Source: Sulfurirhabdus sp043759595 (GTDB taxonomy: Bacteria; Pseudomonadota; Gammaproteobacteria; Burkholderiales; SMCO01). Taken from it: DNA of 25,459 nt. The position numbers and the translations under genes were made by a program. The notes beneath the pieces are model-generated. The model was not told where the DNA came from and made no database searches. It was given only the letters and a program-made list of their open reading frames with translations. The stretch covers positions 1 to 25,459 of the forward strand of contig JAYVLG010000154.1 in NCBI GenBank assembly GCA_043759595.1, written 5' to 3'. Shown here in pieces: positions 5,865 to 13,573 of the stretch (its first letter is position 1; each line of letters starts with the position of its first letter).

Positions 5865-8228
5865 TTATTGTTTAGCTTTCAAACGCCTCCAGCCAAGCGC
5901 ACCCAAACTTGCAAAGATCAACGAAAGCAATGATGGATCAAATTTATTAGATGAACCAACCGTACAGCCACCACCACCGCCACCTGAAGCATCCCCGCTA
6001 GTCGTGGTAACGATAGGAGCGCCAAGTGTGACCGGATCCCGAATCACACCTGCCTGGCAACCCTGGTTTGTTTTGCAATCATCCAGATAGCCATCATCTT
6101 GTATTGTCATCTCTACGGTACTTCCAGTAATTTTAACCTTAGATACACCATCACTGTAGTTGGTTATATCCTCATACCCTCTTGATGTAATCTTATAGAG
6201 TCTTGAGCCTGTTGGAATTTCTGGGAATGACAATGTTACCACTGCAATCTGACCTGCGTTGGCAGTCAAGCCTGTAACTTGGTAATCCAAAGCACCAAAT
6301 TTGTAGAAATCCAGTCCTGATGGGCGTCCAGCAGCAGAGTAACCTTTACTAACCAGTATATTGTCGTCAGGTCTGATCTGTTCAAGCAACGATATCGCGG
6401 CAGATGGCGCGCCAGCCACTGTCACACCCATCTGTACGCCACTTGGCGATACGATCAAACCATCGCAAGGCTGATTGACGTTGGAAGGACCACCATTAAC
6501 CTTTCCAACTAGAGTCAGTGTGTATGGCACACCTCCAAATCCTGACGGATCACCCAATGGCACAACTGCATTATAACTGAGCGTGTAATTTCCTCCCCAT
6601 ATTCCATCCCAAGATAAGCTTGCTTTCACACCACTACCCATATCAATCAATGCGACATTATTCCATGTTACCCGCCATCCGGAAAAATTCAACGTACTAT
6701 CGCCATTGTCAGTAATTGGAACAGTTGTGAGATGCATACCAGTATTATTGGTAAAATACCATGGGTTATCAATAGAGGGATTTTCAGATCCATTTGGTGC
6801 GCCACTGTGCCCTACAGCACCACTTTGAGCTACGCCAATCAATATTGGGTTTTTACCGGTAATAGAGGTATAAACCCGGTTATTTACGCCAAGGTCCATG
6901 CCAAACTTGGACCCCGAACAAATCAGAAGTTTGTCACGATTATTAACCAACGGTGGATTTACTTTAGCATTTGTACTAAATGCCAACGAATTTGTCACCA
7001 CACTATTACCCGCTATGTCCGTTGCGGTATTTTTTATAGAGGCTGTATACGATTGACCGGCAGCAAGACCACTAATAGTGTAGGTAAATGTTTTGTTGCT
7101 GTTTGATGCAACAACATTACTGACAGTAATACCTGCAGACGGCTGGATATTCAGCGTCGAAGTAGTCACGGAACTTACATTCATCCCTTCATTGAAGGTA
7201 ACTTGAAGAGTTGAGGTATTAGGAGAAACAACTTGACCGGACGTCGGTTGGTCGAAAACAATCGTTGGCGGGGTAACATCCTGTATTTTGGTACTGAAAG
7301 TTGCAGCAGGATTAACTGGTGCGGCAAGTGTTTTACCTGACGCCGTTACACCAGTATTATTAAAGGTTACATTATAAGTTGTTCCATATGCCAATGCGCC
7401 GATACCAAAAGTATAGGCGGATGCAGGGCCAACTGAAGGCGTCACACTGTTAATTGCAACAGGGACATTACCAGGGCTCGATAAGATACTTAGAAAAGAG
7501 GTAGAAACACCACTCACATTTTCACCAAATGTGACTGTCACGGTATTCGTTGTCTGTGAGTCTACTTGCGCACCCGTAGGTGATGAAAAATTAGCCGCTA
7601 CAGTAGACCCACTGACTACAGTGCCCACCAGATGCAGGTAGTACTTAGCGCCGTCAAAAGAAGAACCGGGCTGCGAAACCGTTGCCGCATAATCAAGGAC
7701 ATAGGCATGGCCATACACACCATCCCACGTTAACTTACCTATACTATTGGCATTTGCACAATTTACACCAACAGCTGTACAGTTACCTGGGTTCCATGCT
7801 ACACCCCCCATTGGAAAAATCGTTCCTCCCCAATTCACCTTCCAACCAGTCATCGCCAGGCCTGTCACATTGTCACCGGTCACGGCCGCATCTGTAAAAT
7901 GCTGGCCATTGTTAGGGCCGAAGACCCATGGCAAATCAATTCCACCTATAGCTTGTGCACTGCCTATAAGCAAACCATTTGAACCTTGTGTAAGAGAGTG
8001 CTTTTCAGCACCCTGAATTTTGCCATCAGATATTACGGTATCCATAGAAAACCATGAACCAGATGAAACGTTGGTAAAATTACCCGCCGTATCATATGCG
8101 TCAACACCAGCGGTAATGGATAAGGAATCACCATTATTCAGTGTTGCCGCATGCGCCGTTAGCGACATTACACCCAAACTAAGCCCCAGCGCTGCATTTA
8201 GTAGCGCTGATAATTTTGTAGATTTCAT
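5865..8228 (-). CDS. Multidomain surface protein: VPLPA-paralogue ectodomain x2, Ig-like domains, Gly-Cys sorting tail
   Basis: Exported protein of 787 aa, starting at ATG 8228 (GGGGAGAG upstream) with signal peptide MKSTKLSALLNAALGLSLGV. Residues ~28-203 match the two VPLPA proteins closely. Two bacterial Ig-like (Big_5-type) domains follow (~207-317 and ~318-420), then a diverged second copy of the paralogue ectodomain (~425-580: NNRDKL, NPWYFTNNTGMHLT, GWRVTWNN, SWDGIWGGNYTLSY, YTLTLVGKV). A further domain (~585-735; YQVTGLTANAGQIAVVTLSF, DDGYLDD, GVIRDP) resembles the 'choice-of-anchor' domain found before sorting tails. The end is GGGGGGCTVGSS, a hydrophobic segment and RRLKAKQ, a Cys-containing tail of the JDVT/Synerg-CTERM style rather than VPLPA. 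The conserved Cys suggests lipid attachment after cleavage (inference). It lies 53 bp after the porin gene, probably in one operon. Confidence 0.88.
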   Translation of the reverse strand: MKSTKLSALLNAALGLSLGVMSLTAHAATLNNGDSLSITAGVDAYDTAGNFTNVSSGSWFSMDTVISDGKIQGAEKHSLTQGSNGLLIGSAQAIGGIDLPWVFGPNNGQHFTDAAVTGDNVTGLAMTGWKVNWGGTIFPMGGVAWNPGNCTAVGVNCANANSIGKLTWDGVYGHAYVLDYAATVSQPGSSFDGAKYYLHLVGTVVSGSTVAANFSSPTGAQVDSQTTNTVTVTFGENVSGVSTSFLSILSSPGNVPVAINSVTPSVGPASAYTFGIGALAYGTTYNVTFNNTGVTASGKTLAAPVNPAATFSTKIQDVTPPTIVFDQPTSGQVVSPNTSTLQVTFNEGMNVSSVTTSTLNIQPSAGITVSNVVASNSNKTFTYTISGLAAGQSYTASIKNTATDIAGNSVVTNSLAFSTNAKVNPPLVNNRDKLLICSGSKFGMDLGVNNRVYTSITGKNPILIGVAQSGAVGHSGAPNGSENPSIDNPWYFTNNTGMHLTTVPITDNGDSTLNFSGWRVTWNNVALIDMGSGVKASLSWDGIWGGNYTLSYNAVVPLGDPSGFGGVPYTLTLVGKVNGGPSNVNQPCDGLIVSPSGVQMGVTVAGAPSAAISLLEQIRPDDNILVSKGYSAAGRPSGLDFYKFGALDYQVTGLTANAGQIAVVTLSFPEIPTGSRLYKITSRGYEDITNYSDGVSKVKITGSTVEMTIQDDGYLDDCKTNQGCQAGVIRDPVTLGAPIVTTTSGDASGGGGGGCTVGSSNKFDPSLLSLIFASLGALGWRRLKAKQ

Positions 8229-8281
8229 GCTTCTCTCCCCAAGTTCTTTATACGTATGCATTCCGGAATTTTCTCGCGTCA

Positions 8282-9604
8282 TCAAAATTTCAGCGTGTAG
8301 GCCATGGTAAAGGTATCAATATCCATTTCGGCCACAGCTGTCACTGGCGTAGTGTTGTCAAATAGTAACGTTGCTTGCTGGCGATGGCTCAACGCTTTGA
8401 CATAGGCAAACGTCACCGCCCCTTCGCTACCAAAACCCAATATTGACTGTTCACCCAGGTTGTATGTAAGCCCAAGCGTTATATGTTTTTCAACAATAGC
8501 GGGTGCCAAGGTGGAGAACAGAATCTGACTGTTTGGAACAGGACTTTTGCCATAATTGTAACCGGCACGAAATGTCCATTTATCATCATATTTGTACGCC
8601 ACACCGAGTTTGTAGACATCCTGATCCTTCCAGCCAAATCCAATTCCATCTGCCGCTCCCAATGGATGACGTGCACTGTCATAAATAGGGTCGCCCGAAT
8701 ACAGAATATTGGTAGGACCAAGATTGCCATACGCAGGAACCTGACTATACAATATTTTTTGATAATCAAAAGCCACGGTCGTCTTTGGTGTTGCCTTGAA
8801 CGCGATGCCCAAAGCGTAATTCCCCGGAATATCAAAACTTCCTTCGTTTGAAAACAAACCTTTATAGTGCTCGAATTTGCGCATGAATACCTTGGATGCA
8901 TAAGTTGCTCCCAAAGTTAATTTATCATCTGCAAAATGCCCTAACCAACCTATTCGCACTCCCATTCCGTCAGAGTAGTCATGACCATTATTGGTTACAT
9001 AATCGGGGTTGGAGGAATAACTGTAAAAGGATTGAAGCCCCTGCGCCAGGAATCGTTGCCGCGCTGGCACAACGGAAAAACCAACCGTATGGGTCTCGTT
9101 AAATTTCCAGGCAGCCGTAATAGGTACGATCAACTGAACTAAATCCACACCCAGGTATTGCGTGGAGCCGCCCTTACTAAAGAAATTCGGGTTATCATAG
9201 GTAGTATTTCCTCCACCATTCCCCAAAGCTGCAATACCTATGGAAAGATTTTCGTCGAATGCAAAAGAAAACCCCATACCCGGTATCAGGAACAAATTGA
9301 CACCGCTACGCTGGCAGGTTTCACCTGGACTCCCATTAAACAAGCCAACTTCACCGGCACACCGGTGAGGCCAGAAAAAAGTTCCACCTATATCAAAACG
9401 CGTACCTACATCCGATATTCCCGCAGGGTTGGCACCAGCAGCCATAGCATCCTGTGGAAAAGCGACAGCTGCTCCACCCACGCCTTCTGCAGCCGCGCCA
9501 AAACCGATGACAAATGAACCGTTAGTTGCAAATGCGGCAGTAGGCACAGTTAGTGCACTGGCAATGGTCATTGCAGCCAGAAGCCGCTTCAACTTGAATC
9601 TCAT
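8282..9604 (-). CDS. OmpP1/FadL-family outer-membrane channel
   Basis: Predicted outer-membrane beta-barrel of 440 aa in the FadL/OmpP1/TodX family, which passes long-chain fatty acids or other hydrophobic compounds across the outer membrane. The start is ATG 9604, where GGAGGGG stands at proper distance; a longer frame to 9673 lacks this. Signal peptide MRFKLKRLLAAMTIASALTV is followed by PTAAFA, and the mature protein begins TNGSFVIGFGAAAEGVGGAAVAFPQDAMAAGANPAGI, the family's N-terminal hatch signature. The rest alternates strands, and the last residue is Phe (YTLKF), typical of barrels recognised by BamA. Length fits the family. The downstream multidomain surface protein starts 53 bp later. 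The substrate is not evident; a hydrocarbon or fatty-acid role is inference. Confidence 0.9.
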   Translation of the reverse strand: MRFKLKRLLAAMTIASALTVPTAAFATNGSFVIGFGAAAEGVGGAAVAFPQDAMAAGANPAGISDVGTRFDIGGTFFWPHRCAGEVGLFNGSPGETCQRSGVNLFLIPGMGFSFAFDENLSIGIAALGNGGGNTTYDNPNFFSKGGSTQYLGVDLVQLIVPITAAWKFNETHTVGFSVVPARQRFLAQGLQSFYSYSSNPDYVTNNGHDYSDGMGVRIGWLGHFADDKLTLGATYASKVFMRKFEHYKGLFSNEGSFDIPGNYALGIAFKATPKTTVAFDYQKILYSQVPAYGNLGPTNILYSGDPIYDSARHPLGAADGIGFGWKDQDVYKLGVAYKYDDKWTFRAGYNYGKSPVPNSQILFSTLAPAIVEKHITLGLTYNLGEQSILGFGSEGAVTFAYVKALSHRQQATLLFDNTTPVTAVAEMDIDTFTMAYTLKF

Positions 9605-9701
9605 ACAATCCCCTCCAGATATGTAATTTTTATGGAACTCCTGATTAAAACATCCGCTTTTTTCCCGATTCATCTTCTGCAGACAAATTGAACGTTTAGT
9701 T

Positions 9702-9845
9702 AGTTCTCATCCGGAAACTTCTGTTTTTCCCTCCCTCTTCATATGAGAGGGCCAGAGAGAGGAGTAACAGCTTGATATTTAACCCCTCTCTCCCAACCCT
9801 CTCCCACAAGGGGAGCGGGAGATGTAGCGTTTCCAGATGAAAACT
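9702..9845. mobile_element. MITE-like inverted-repeat element, copy A
   Basis: The left end AGTTCTCATCCGGAAAC and the right end GTTTCCAGATGAAAACT are inverted repeats with two mismatches. Inside are a CCCTCT...AGAGGG hairpin and the core CCCTCTCCCACAAGGGGAGCGGG. A second copy lies at 25209-25348 and a core-only copy at 17034-17070. No coding capacity is present. No clear target-site duplication was seen for this copy. Confidence 0.75.
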
Positions 9846-9916
9846 TGTTATTGTTATGAGCGACGAACGAATAGCTTAATCAGAAGTTTCTAATATTTTC
9901 TTGTTGCAAAATCAAG

Positions 9917-9949
9917 AATGCGGAATGGCTGAAAAAACCATTCCGCATT
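9917..9949 (-). terminator. Strong hairpin after the 293-aa secreted-protein gene
   Basis: AATGCGGAATGG (9917-9928) pairs perfectly with CCATTCCGCATT (9938-9949) around a 9-nt loop. The minus-strand tail after the stem (CTTGATTTTGC) is only moderately T-rich, so it could be a terminator or an mRNA 3'-stabilising hairpin. Confidence 0.65.
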
Positions 9950-9988
9950 AAATTATTTATCAGGTTTCAATTGAATACTATTGATAAT

Positions 9989-10870
9989 TTATTCAATACC
10001 AGCCACAGTTTTCAGGGTGGATTTGATATTGCCTGGAGTGGTCATTATTTTACCGAAGCTAGTCATTTTCAATGAGGACCAACCCAATGCGATACGATAA
10101 CGTGCATACAGTGCTTGCGCCTGGTTACCCACTACAAAAACTTCGTATGGAAGGGCAGCGATGTTATCAGAACCTTCGATCTTGTTTACCCAAACGCCGT
10201 CACCGGTTTTCTGGTCATTCATTGCCACACCGAATACGGCAATTTTCTTCTCTGGCATTATGACTTCGTATACCTTAGAGGCATTTCCAGCACCTTTAGC
10301 CAAATTAGTGCGGATAGCTTCAACTGCTTTTTCAAAGCTTTCGTGCGAAACCAGATCACGATTATCATCAAAGTATTCCATTCCAAACATATAGTGGTAT
10401 TTTGCCAGACTTGCTTGATCTACTTCACCACCAAACTGCTCACCTGCACCCAGCGCTTCTTTCAGGTGCGCCTGTAAAGATTTAACTGGCGCTTGATTTG
10501 CATCATAGTTTTTACGGAAATAAGCACGATACCAGTATTCTGGATTCATATAAGATAATGTGCCATCAGTCTTTACGCCTACACGAATACCAGCACCCAC
10601 AATAACGTCACCACCAATTTTTGCAATGGTATCCAGAATGGCTTTATCGGTTACGATAACCACACCACTATCAGATATTCCTTTAGGCTGATATGTTCCG
10701 ATTACGTTAAATCCAGCTGCCTTCAACTTTGTTTCTGCCTGGGTCATAACGCTGTGAATATCACCAGCAGCCAAACTATTACCCTTGATGTAAGGGGACA
10801 TTGCAAAGGCAAATGGTACCCAGGCCATCATGGCAACCGCCGCCAATATTTTTCTAATGTTTCTAATCAT
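9989..10870 (-). CDS. Secreted protein of unknown function
   Basis: Predicted periplasmic or secreted protein of 293 aa. The start is ATG 10870, with GGAGGGG upstream. Signal peptide MIRNIRKILAAVAMMAWVPF ends AFA before MSPYIKGN. The first mature part (~30-110: VMTQAETKLKAAGFNVIGTY, GVVIVTD, IAKIGGDVIVGAGIRVGVK) has a look of DUF302-like domains, but I would not assign it firmly. The remainder (EYWYRAYFRKNY, HYMFGMEYFDDNRDLVSHESF, KVYEVIMPEKKIAVFGVAM, ARYRIALGWSSLKMTSFGK) is unfamiliar. There is no C-terminal sorting tag and no lipobox. A 248-bp leader separates it from a sigma-54 promoter match with two activator-like repeats, the same arrangement as VPLPA paralogue 2. That implies coregulation with the surface proteins. 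Confidence 0.75.
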   Translation of the reverse strand: MIRNIRKILAAVAMMAWVPFAFAMSPYIKGNSLAAGDIHSVMTQAETKLKAAGFNVIGTYQPKGISDSGVVIVTDKAILDTIAKIGGDVIVGAGIRVGVKTDGTLSYMNPEYWYRAYFRKNYDANQAPVKSLQAHLKEALGAGEQFGGEVDQASLAKYHYMFGMEYFDDNRDLVSHESFEKAVEAIRTNLAKGAGNASKVYEVIMPEKKIAVFGVAMNDQKTGDGVWVNKIEGSDNIAALPYEVFVVGNQAQALYARYRIALGWSSLKMTSFGKIMTTPGNIKSTLKTVAGIE

Positions 10871-11118
10871 AATAAATCCCCTCCAGTTATTAAAATAAAA
10901 ATTACCGCTTGAAAATAAACATTAATACAAACACCTAAAAATGCAAGTCACAATAATGCAACAACCACTTAATTTAAAATTATTTTTGATAAACCTAAAA
11001 AGTAGAAATAAGAATTAAGTTATTCATTTCGTCTCCTGCACTATCAAACCATTTTATTTTTAGTATGTGTGCACTTAATTTGATTGGTATTTTATTACTA
11101 AGCGCTCCAAACAATCTA

Positions 11119-11133
11119 GCAAATTCTGTACCA
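11119..11133 (-). promoter_or_regulatory. Sigma-54 (-24/-12) promoter for the 293-aa secreted protein
   Basis: The minus strand reads TGGTACAGAATTTGC followed by T. It fits TGGCACG-N4-TTGC[A/T] with two changes in the -24 block and the exact 10-bp spacing between GG and GC. Two upstream repeats at ~75 and ~207 bp strengthen the call. Confidence 0.65.
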
Positions 11134-11206
11134 TAATAATTTTGTCACAAAATATCATTACATTACCTCTCAACAAATTTTTAAAACATCCACTTTTACA
11201 TAAATA

Positions 11207-11223
11207 TGTAAAATTTTTCGACA
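11207..11223 (-). promoter_or_regulatory. Putative enhancer-binding-protein site, proximal copy
   Basis: The plus strand reads TGTAAAATTTTTCGACA. Its first 16 bases are identical to the site at 5236. It lies ~75 bp upstream of the sigma-54 match at 11119-11133. Confidence 0.6.
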
Positions 11224-11339
11224 TATTTTAAGTGCAATATTGATTAAATTATTAATGAATATGAATCAATAATATTAAATATAAAAGATAACACATTAAT
11301 AATATTCAATATATAATTTATTCATTTCGAATATTGATC

Positions 11340-11356
11340 TGTAAAAATTTTCGACA
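11340..11356 (-). promoter_or_regulatory. Putative enhancer-binding-protein site, distal copy
   Basis: The plus strand reads TGTAAAAATTTTCGACA, the fourth copy of the motif. It lies ~207 bp upstream of the sigma-54 match. It could also serve the divergent subtilase gene at 11725. Confidence 0.55.
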
Positions 11357-11724
11357 TTTTCACCAGCAAATTCACCATTAAAATTGCAATAATCATTAAT
11401 GTAAAAACCTATTCTCTCACATCTAACCATCAACTTAAAATAAAATTAACTTATTAATTTTATTAAACTTATTACCATATTTCATTGTTTAAATTATTGC
11501 AAAAATATTACAGATTCATCATGGGTTATCTTTAATCCACATTCAATCAAATATCGCTTTCCACCTAAATACGTATTACCCGGTTGAAATTTATTTTTTA
11601 TTGCGCATATGTCTGGAATAGGTAGATAATTCATAAAACCATAAGAATCATGTACTAAAATATTTCTCAATAACCTTGATGCTCCTTCGTTACTGGAGCA
11701 TTACTCAGTTTTAAGGAGACTTAG

Positions 11725-13563
11725 CTGAATATTCTCATCTTCATTATTTCATTGGCAGGTTTGTTTGCCATAACTTCTGCTTTTGCCGCACCTTCTATTG
11801 AAACTGGTGCCATGATTGAAGGCAGGGTAAGTAAACACATTATTCGCGTAGCGAACATTCCTGTTCTGGCGGCAAAACCTGTTACTGTCATTCTTGAGGC
11901 AGATGCACTGCAGACAACCGATGTAGAAGCGGAAGGTGGGGTGGTTCGTTATAAACAAGGGCGACTACATGAGATTTCCATCCCTGGTGGTAAGTTATCT
12001 AAACTACTCGCACGCCTGCCATCTACAACCTTGGCGCGATTCTCCTATCATCACGAAGCGGTTTCCATCACAGGGCAAGGTGTTGCCAAAACGGGCGCTG
12101 CAGATATGCAAGCAATGGGTAATACAGGGTCTGGTATCAAAATAGGGGTGATTGACCTTGGATTTGCCAGTTTATCAACTGCCCAGGCTTCTGGGGATTT
12201 ACCCAGCAATTTAAGTATTGTTGACTATACTGGCACAGGAACCGGCGGTATTGATCATGGCACAAACGTAGCCGAGATCGTCCATGAAATGGCTCCTGGC
12301 GCATCCCTTTACCTTGCAAAGATTAATACTGATGTTCAGCTTTCCCAAGCTTTGAATGACATGGCTGCTGCTGGCGTACGCGTTATCAACCATTCTGTTG
12401 CCTGGTTTGGTGCGGCATTTTATGATGGCACAGGCTCTATTTGCACCACTGCCAACAGTGCTGATAGCAAAGGCATACAGTGGGTAAATGCCATGGGAAA
12501 TGCACGAACTGCACATTATCTAGGTACTTTTACTGACGCCAACAGCGATCTGCGGCATGAATTTTCAACTGGCCAGAATTTCAACACAATTAGCCTTACA
12601 GCTGGCAGCGCGGTGTCGTTAATACTAAATTGGAACGCCTATCCGACTACGAAAGTAGATTACGATATGTACCTTTACAATGGCAATCCTGATAGCGGCG
12701 GCACATTAGTTGCATCTTCGCAAAACAAGCAATCCGGGAATGGCCCATCGTATTTCCCCTATCCCTACGAGTCAATTGACTATACTCCAACCACCACAGG
12801 TACCTATTATATCGTCGTAAAAAAAGTAAGTTCATCTACAGCAAATTTAGCCCTAACCCTATTTTCTACCGGGCCATCTTTAGGTACTTACACCACTTCC
12901 AGCAGTATTTTACAACCTGCTGACTGCGCGAATGTATTAGGTGTTGGGGCAGTTAATCTAAACGATTCAGCCGAAGCGTTTAGTTCTGAAGGCCCAACAA
13001 CTGATGGCCGCCCAAAACCGGAGGTTTCTGGACCGGATGGCGTACAAACTTCACTTGCCGGTGCTTTTTATGGCACATCTGCCTCTTCACCCCATGCAAC
13101 CGGAGCAGCAGCTTTGCTCCTTGCCAGAAACCCTGGTTTCACTCCACCTCAATTACGAGCTGCCATGCAAGCTGCCGTGAAGGACGTAAGTACTGCAGGC
13201 TTTGATTATCGAACTGGATTTGGGCGTATTAGTCTTGATGCGGATGGCGATGGATTAAACCATGATGATGAACTCCTTTATGGCACATCACCTACAAACG
13301 CTGACACTGATGGCGATGGTTTGTCTGATTGGGCAGAGATATATACTTATAAAACCAACCCAATTGTTTCCAACAAAGGGGATATCGCACCGAAAGGGGC
13401 ACCTGATGGCAAAGTGGATATTGCTGACTTGCTTATATTGACGCGATTTGTAGAAGCCCTGGACATACCTTCAACACTAGAAAAAACGCTGGCAGATATG
13501 AACAGTGATGGCGTGCTGGATGTTCGGGATATTTTACTGATGCGGCGAATGTTAGGGTATTAA
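11725..13563 (+). CDS. Secreted subtilase (S8) with inserted PPC domain and dockerin-like tail, CTG start
   Basis: Predicted secreted serine protease of 612 aa. The start is taken as CTG 11725: AAGGAG at 11713-11718 stands 6 nt before it, a stop codon (TAG) directly precedes it, and the frame then gives a full signal peptide, MNILIFIISLAGLFAITSAF-A. A TTG at 11752 would halve the signal and lacks a ribosome-binding site. Subtilase residues are visible: Asp144 (IGVIDLGF), His178 (DHGTNVAEIV), Asn259 of the oxyanion hole (NAMGNA), Ser452 (GTSASSPHATGAAALL). A PPC-like beta domain (~267-381, YDMYLYN...TGTYYIVVKKV) sits between Asn and Ser. Downstream are thrombospondin-3-like Ca loops (~505-534, DADGDGLNHDD, DTDGDGLSD) and a two-loop dockerin-like module (~560-610, DGKVDIADLL, NSDGVLDVRDIL). 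A lipoprotein gene follows 10 bp later. Confidence 0.88.
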   Translation: MNILIFIISLAGLFAITSAFAAPSIETGAMIEGRVSKHIIRVANIPVLAAKPVTVILEADALQTTDVEAEGGVVRYKQGRLHEISIPGGKLSKLLARLPSTTLARFSYHHEAVSITGQGVAKTGAADMQAMGNTGSGIKIGVIDLGFASLSTAQASGDLPSNLSIVDYTGTGTGGIDHGTNVAEIVHEMAPGASLYLAKINTDVQLSQALNDMAAAGVRVINHSVAWFGAAFYDGTGSICTTANSADSKGIQWVNAMGNARTAHYLGTFTDANSDLRHEFSTGQNFNTISLTAGSAVSLILNWNAYPTTKVDYDMYLYNGNPDSGGTLVASSQNKQSGNGPSYFPYPYESIDYTPTTTGTYYIVVKKVSSSTANLALTLFSTGPSLGTYTTSSSILQPADCANVLGVGAVNLNDSAEAFSSEGPTTDGRPKPEVSGPDGVQTSLAGAFYGTSASSPHATGAAALLLARNPGFTPPQLRAAMQAAVKDVSTAGFDYRTGFGRISLDADGDGLNHDDELLYGTSPTNADTDGDGLSDWAEIYTYKTNPIVSNKGDIAPKGAPDGKVDIADLLILTRFVEALDIPSTLEKTLADMNSDGVLDVRDILLMRRMLGY

Positions 13564-13573
13564 AAGGGAAATT

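Larger units (their letters stand above)
9605..9988. other. Intergenic region with a MITE-like element and a terminator
   Basis: This 384-bp gap lies between two minus-strand genes. It holds the terminator hairpin of the upstream 293-aa gene (9917-9949) and a MITE-like element (9702-9845). The porin promoter must lie between the element and 9604, or inside the element; no clear promoter was recognised. Confidence 0.55.
10871..11724. other. Long AT-rich divergent intergenic region
   Basis: About 850 bp of very AT-rich sequence without a gene lie between the minus-strand 293-aa gene and the plus-strand subtilase gene. It contains a sigma-54 promoter match (11119-11133) and two TGTAAAwwTTTTCGACA repeats (11207, 11340). 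No sigma-54 site pointing to the subtilase was found. The stretch 11360-11700 shows nothing further that I recognise. Confidence 0.6.

Noticed and set aside
8479..8901. Open frames on both strands inside the porin gene as extra genes
   Set aside because: They are out-of-frame or antisense readings of a well-supported coding region, without start signals or domains.
8282..9673. Longer N-terminus for the porin, from 9673
   Set aside because: The extra 23 residues precede a clear signal peptide that has its own strong ribosome-binding site at ATG 9604.
11036..11054. TGGTTTGATAGTGC (minus strand) as a sigma-54 promoter closer to the 293-aa gene
   Set aside because: The GG-GC spacing is 9 bp instead of 10. 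The match at 11119-11133 has correct spacing.
11752..13563. TTG 11752 as start of the subtilase
   Set aside because: It lacks a ribosome-binding site and leaves only a truncated signal peptide. CTG 11725 fits both better.
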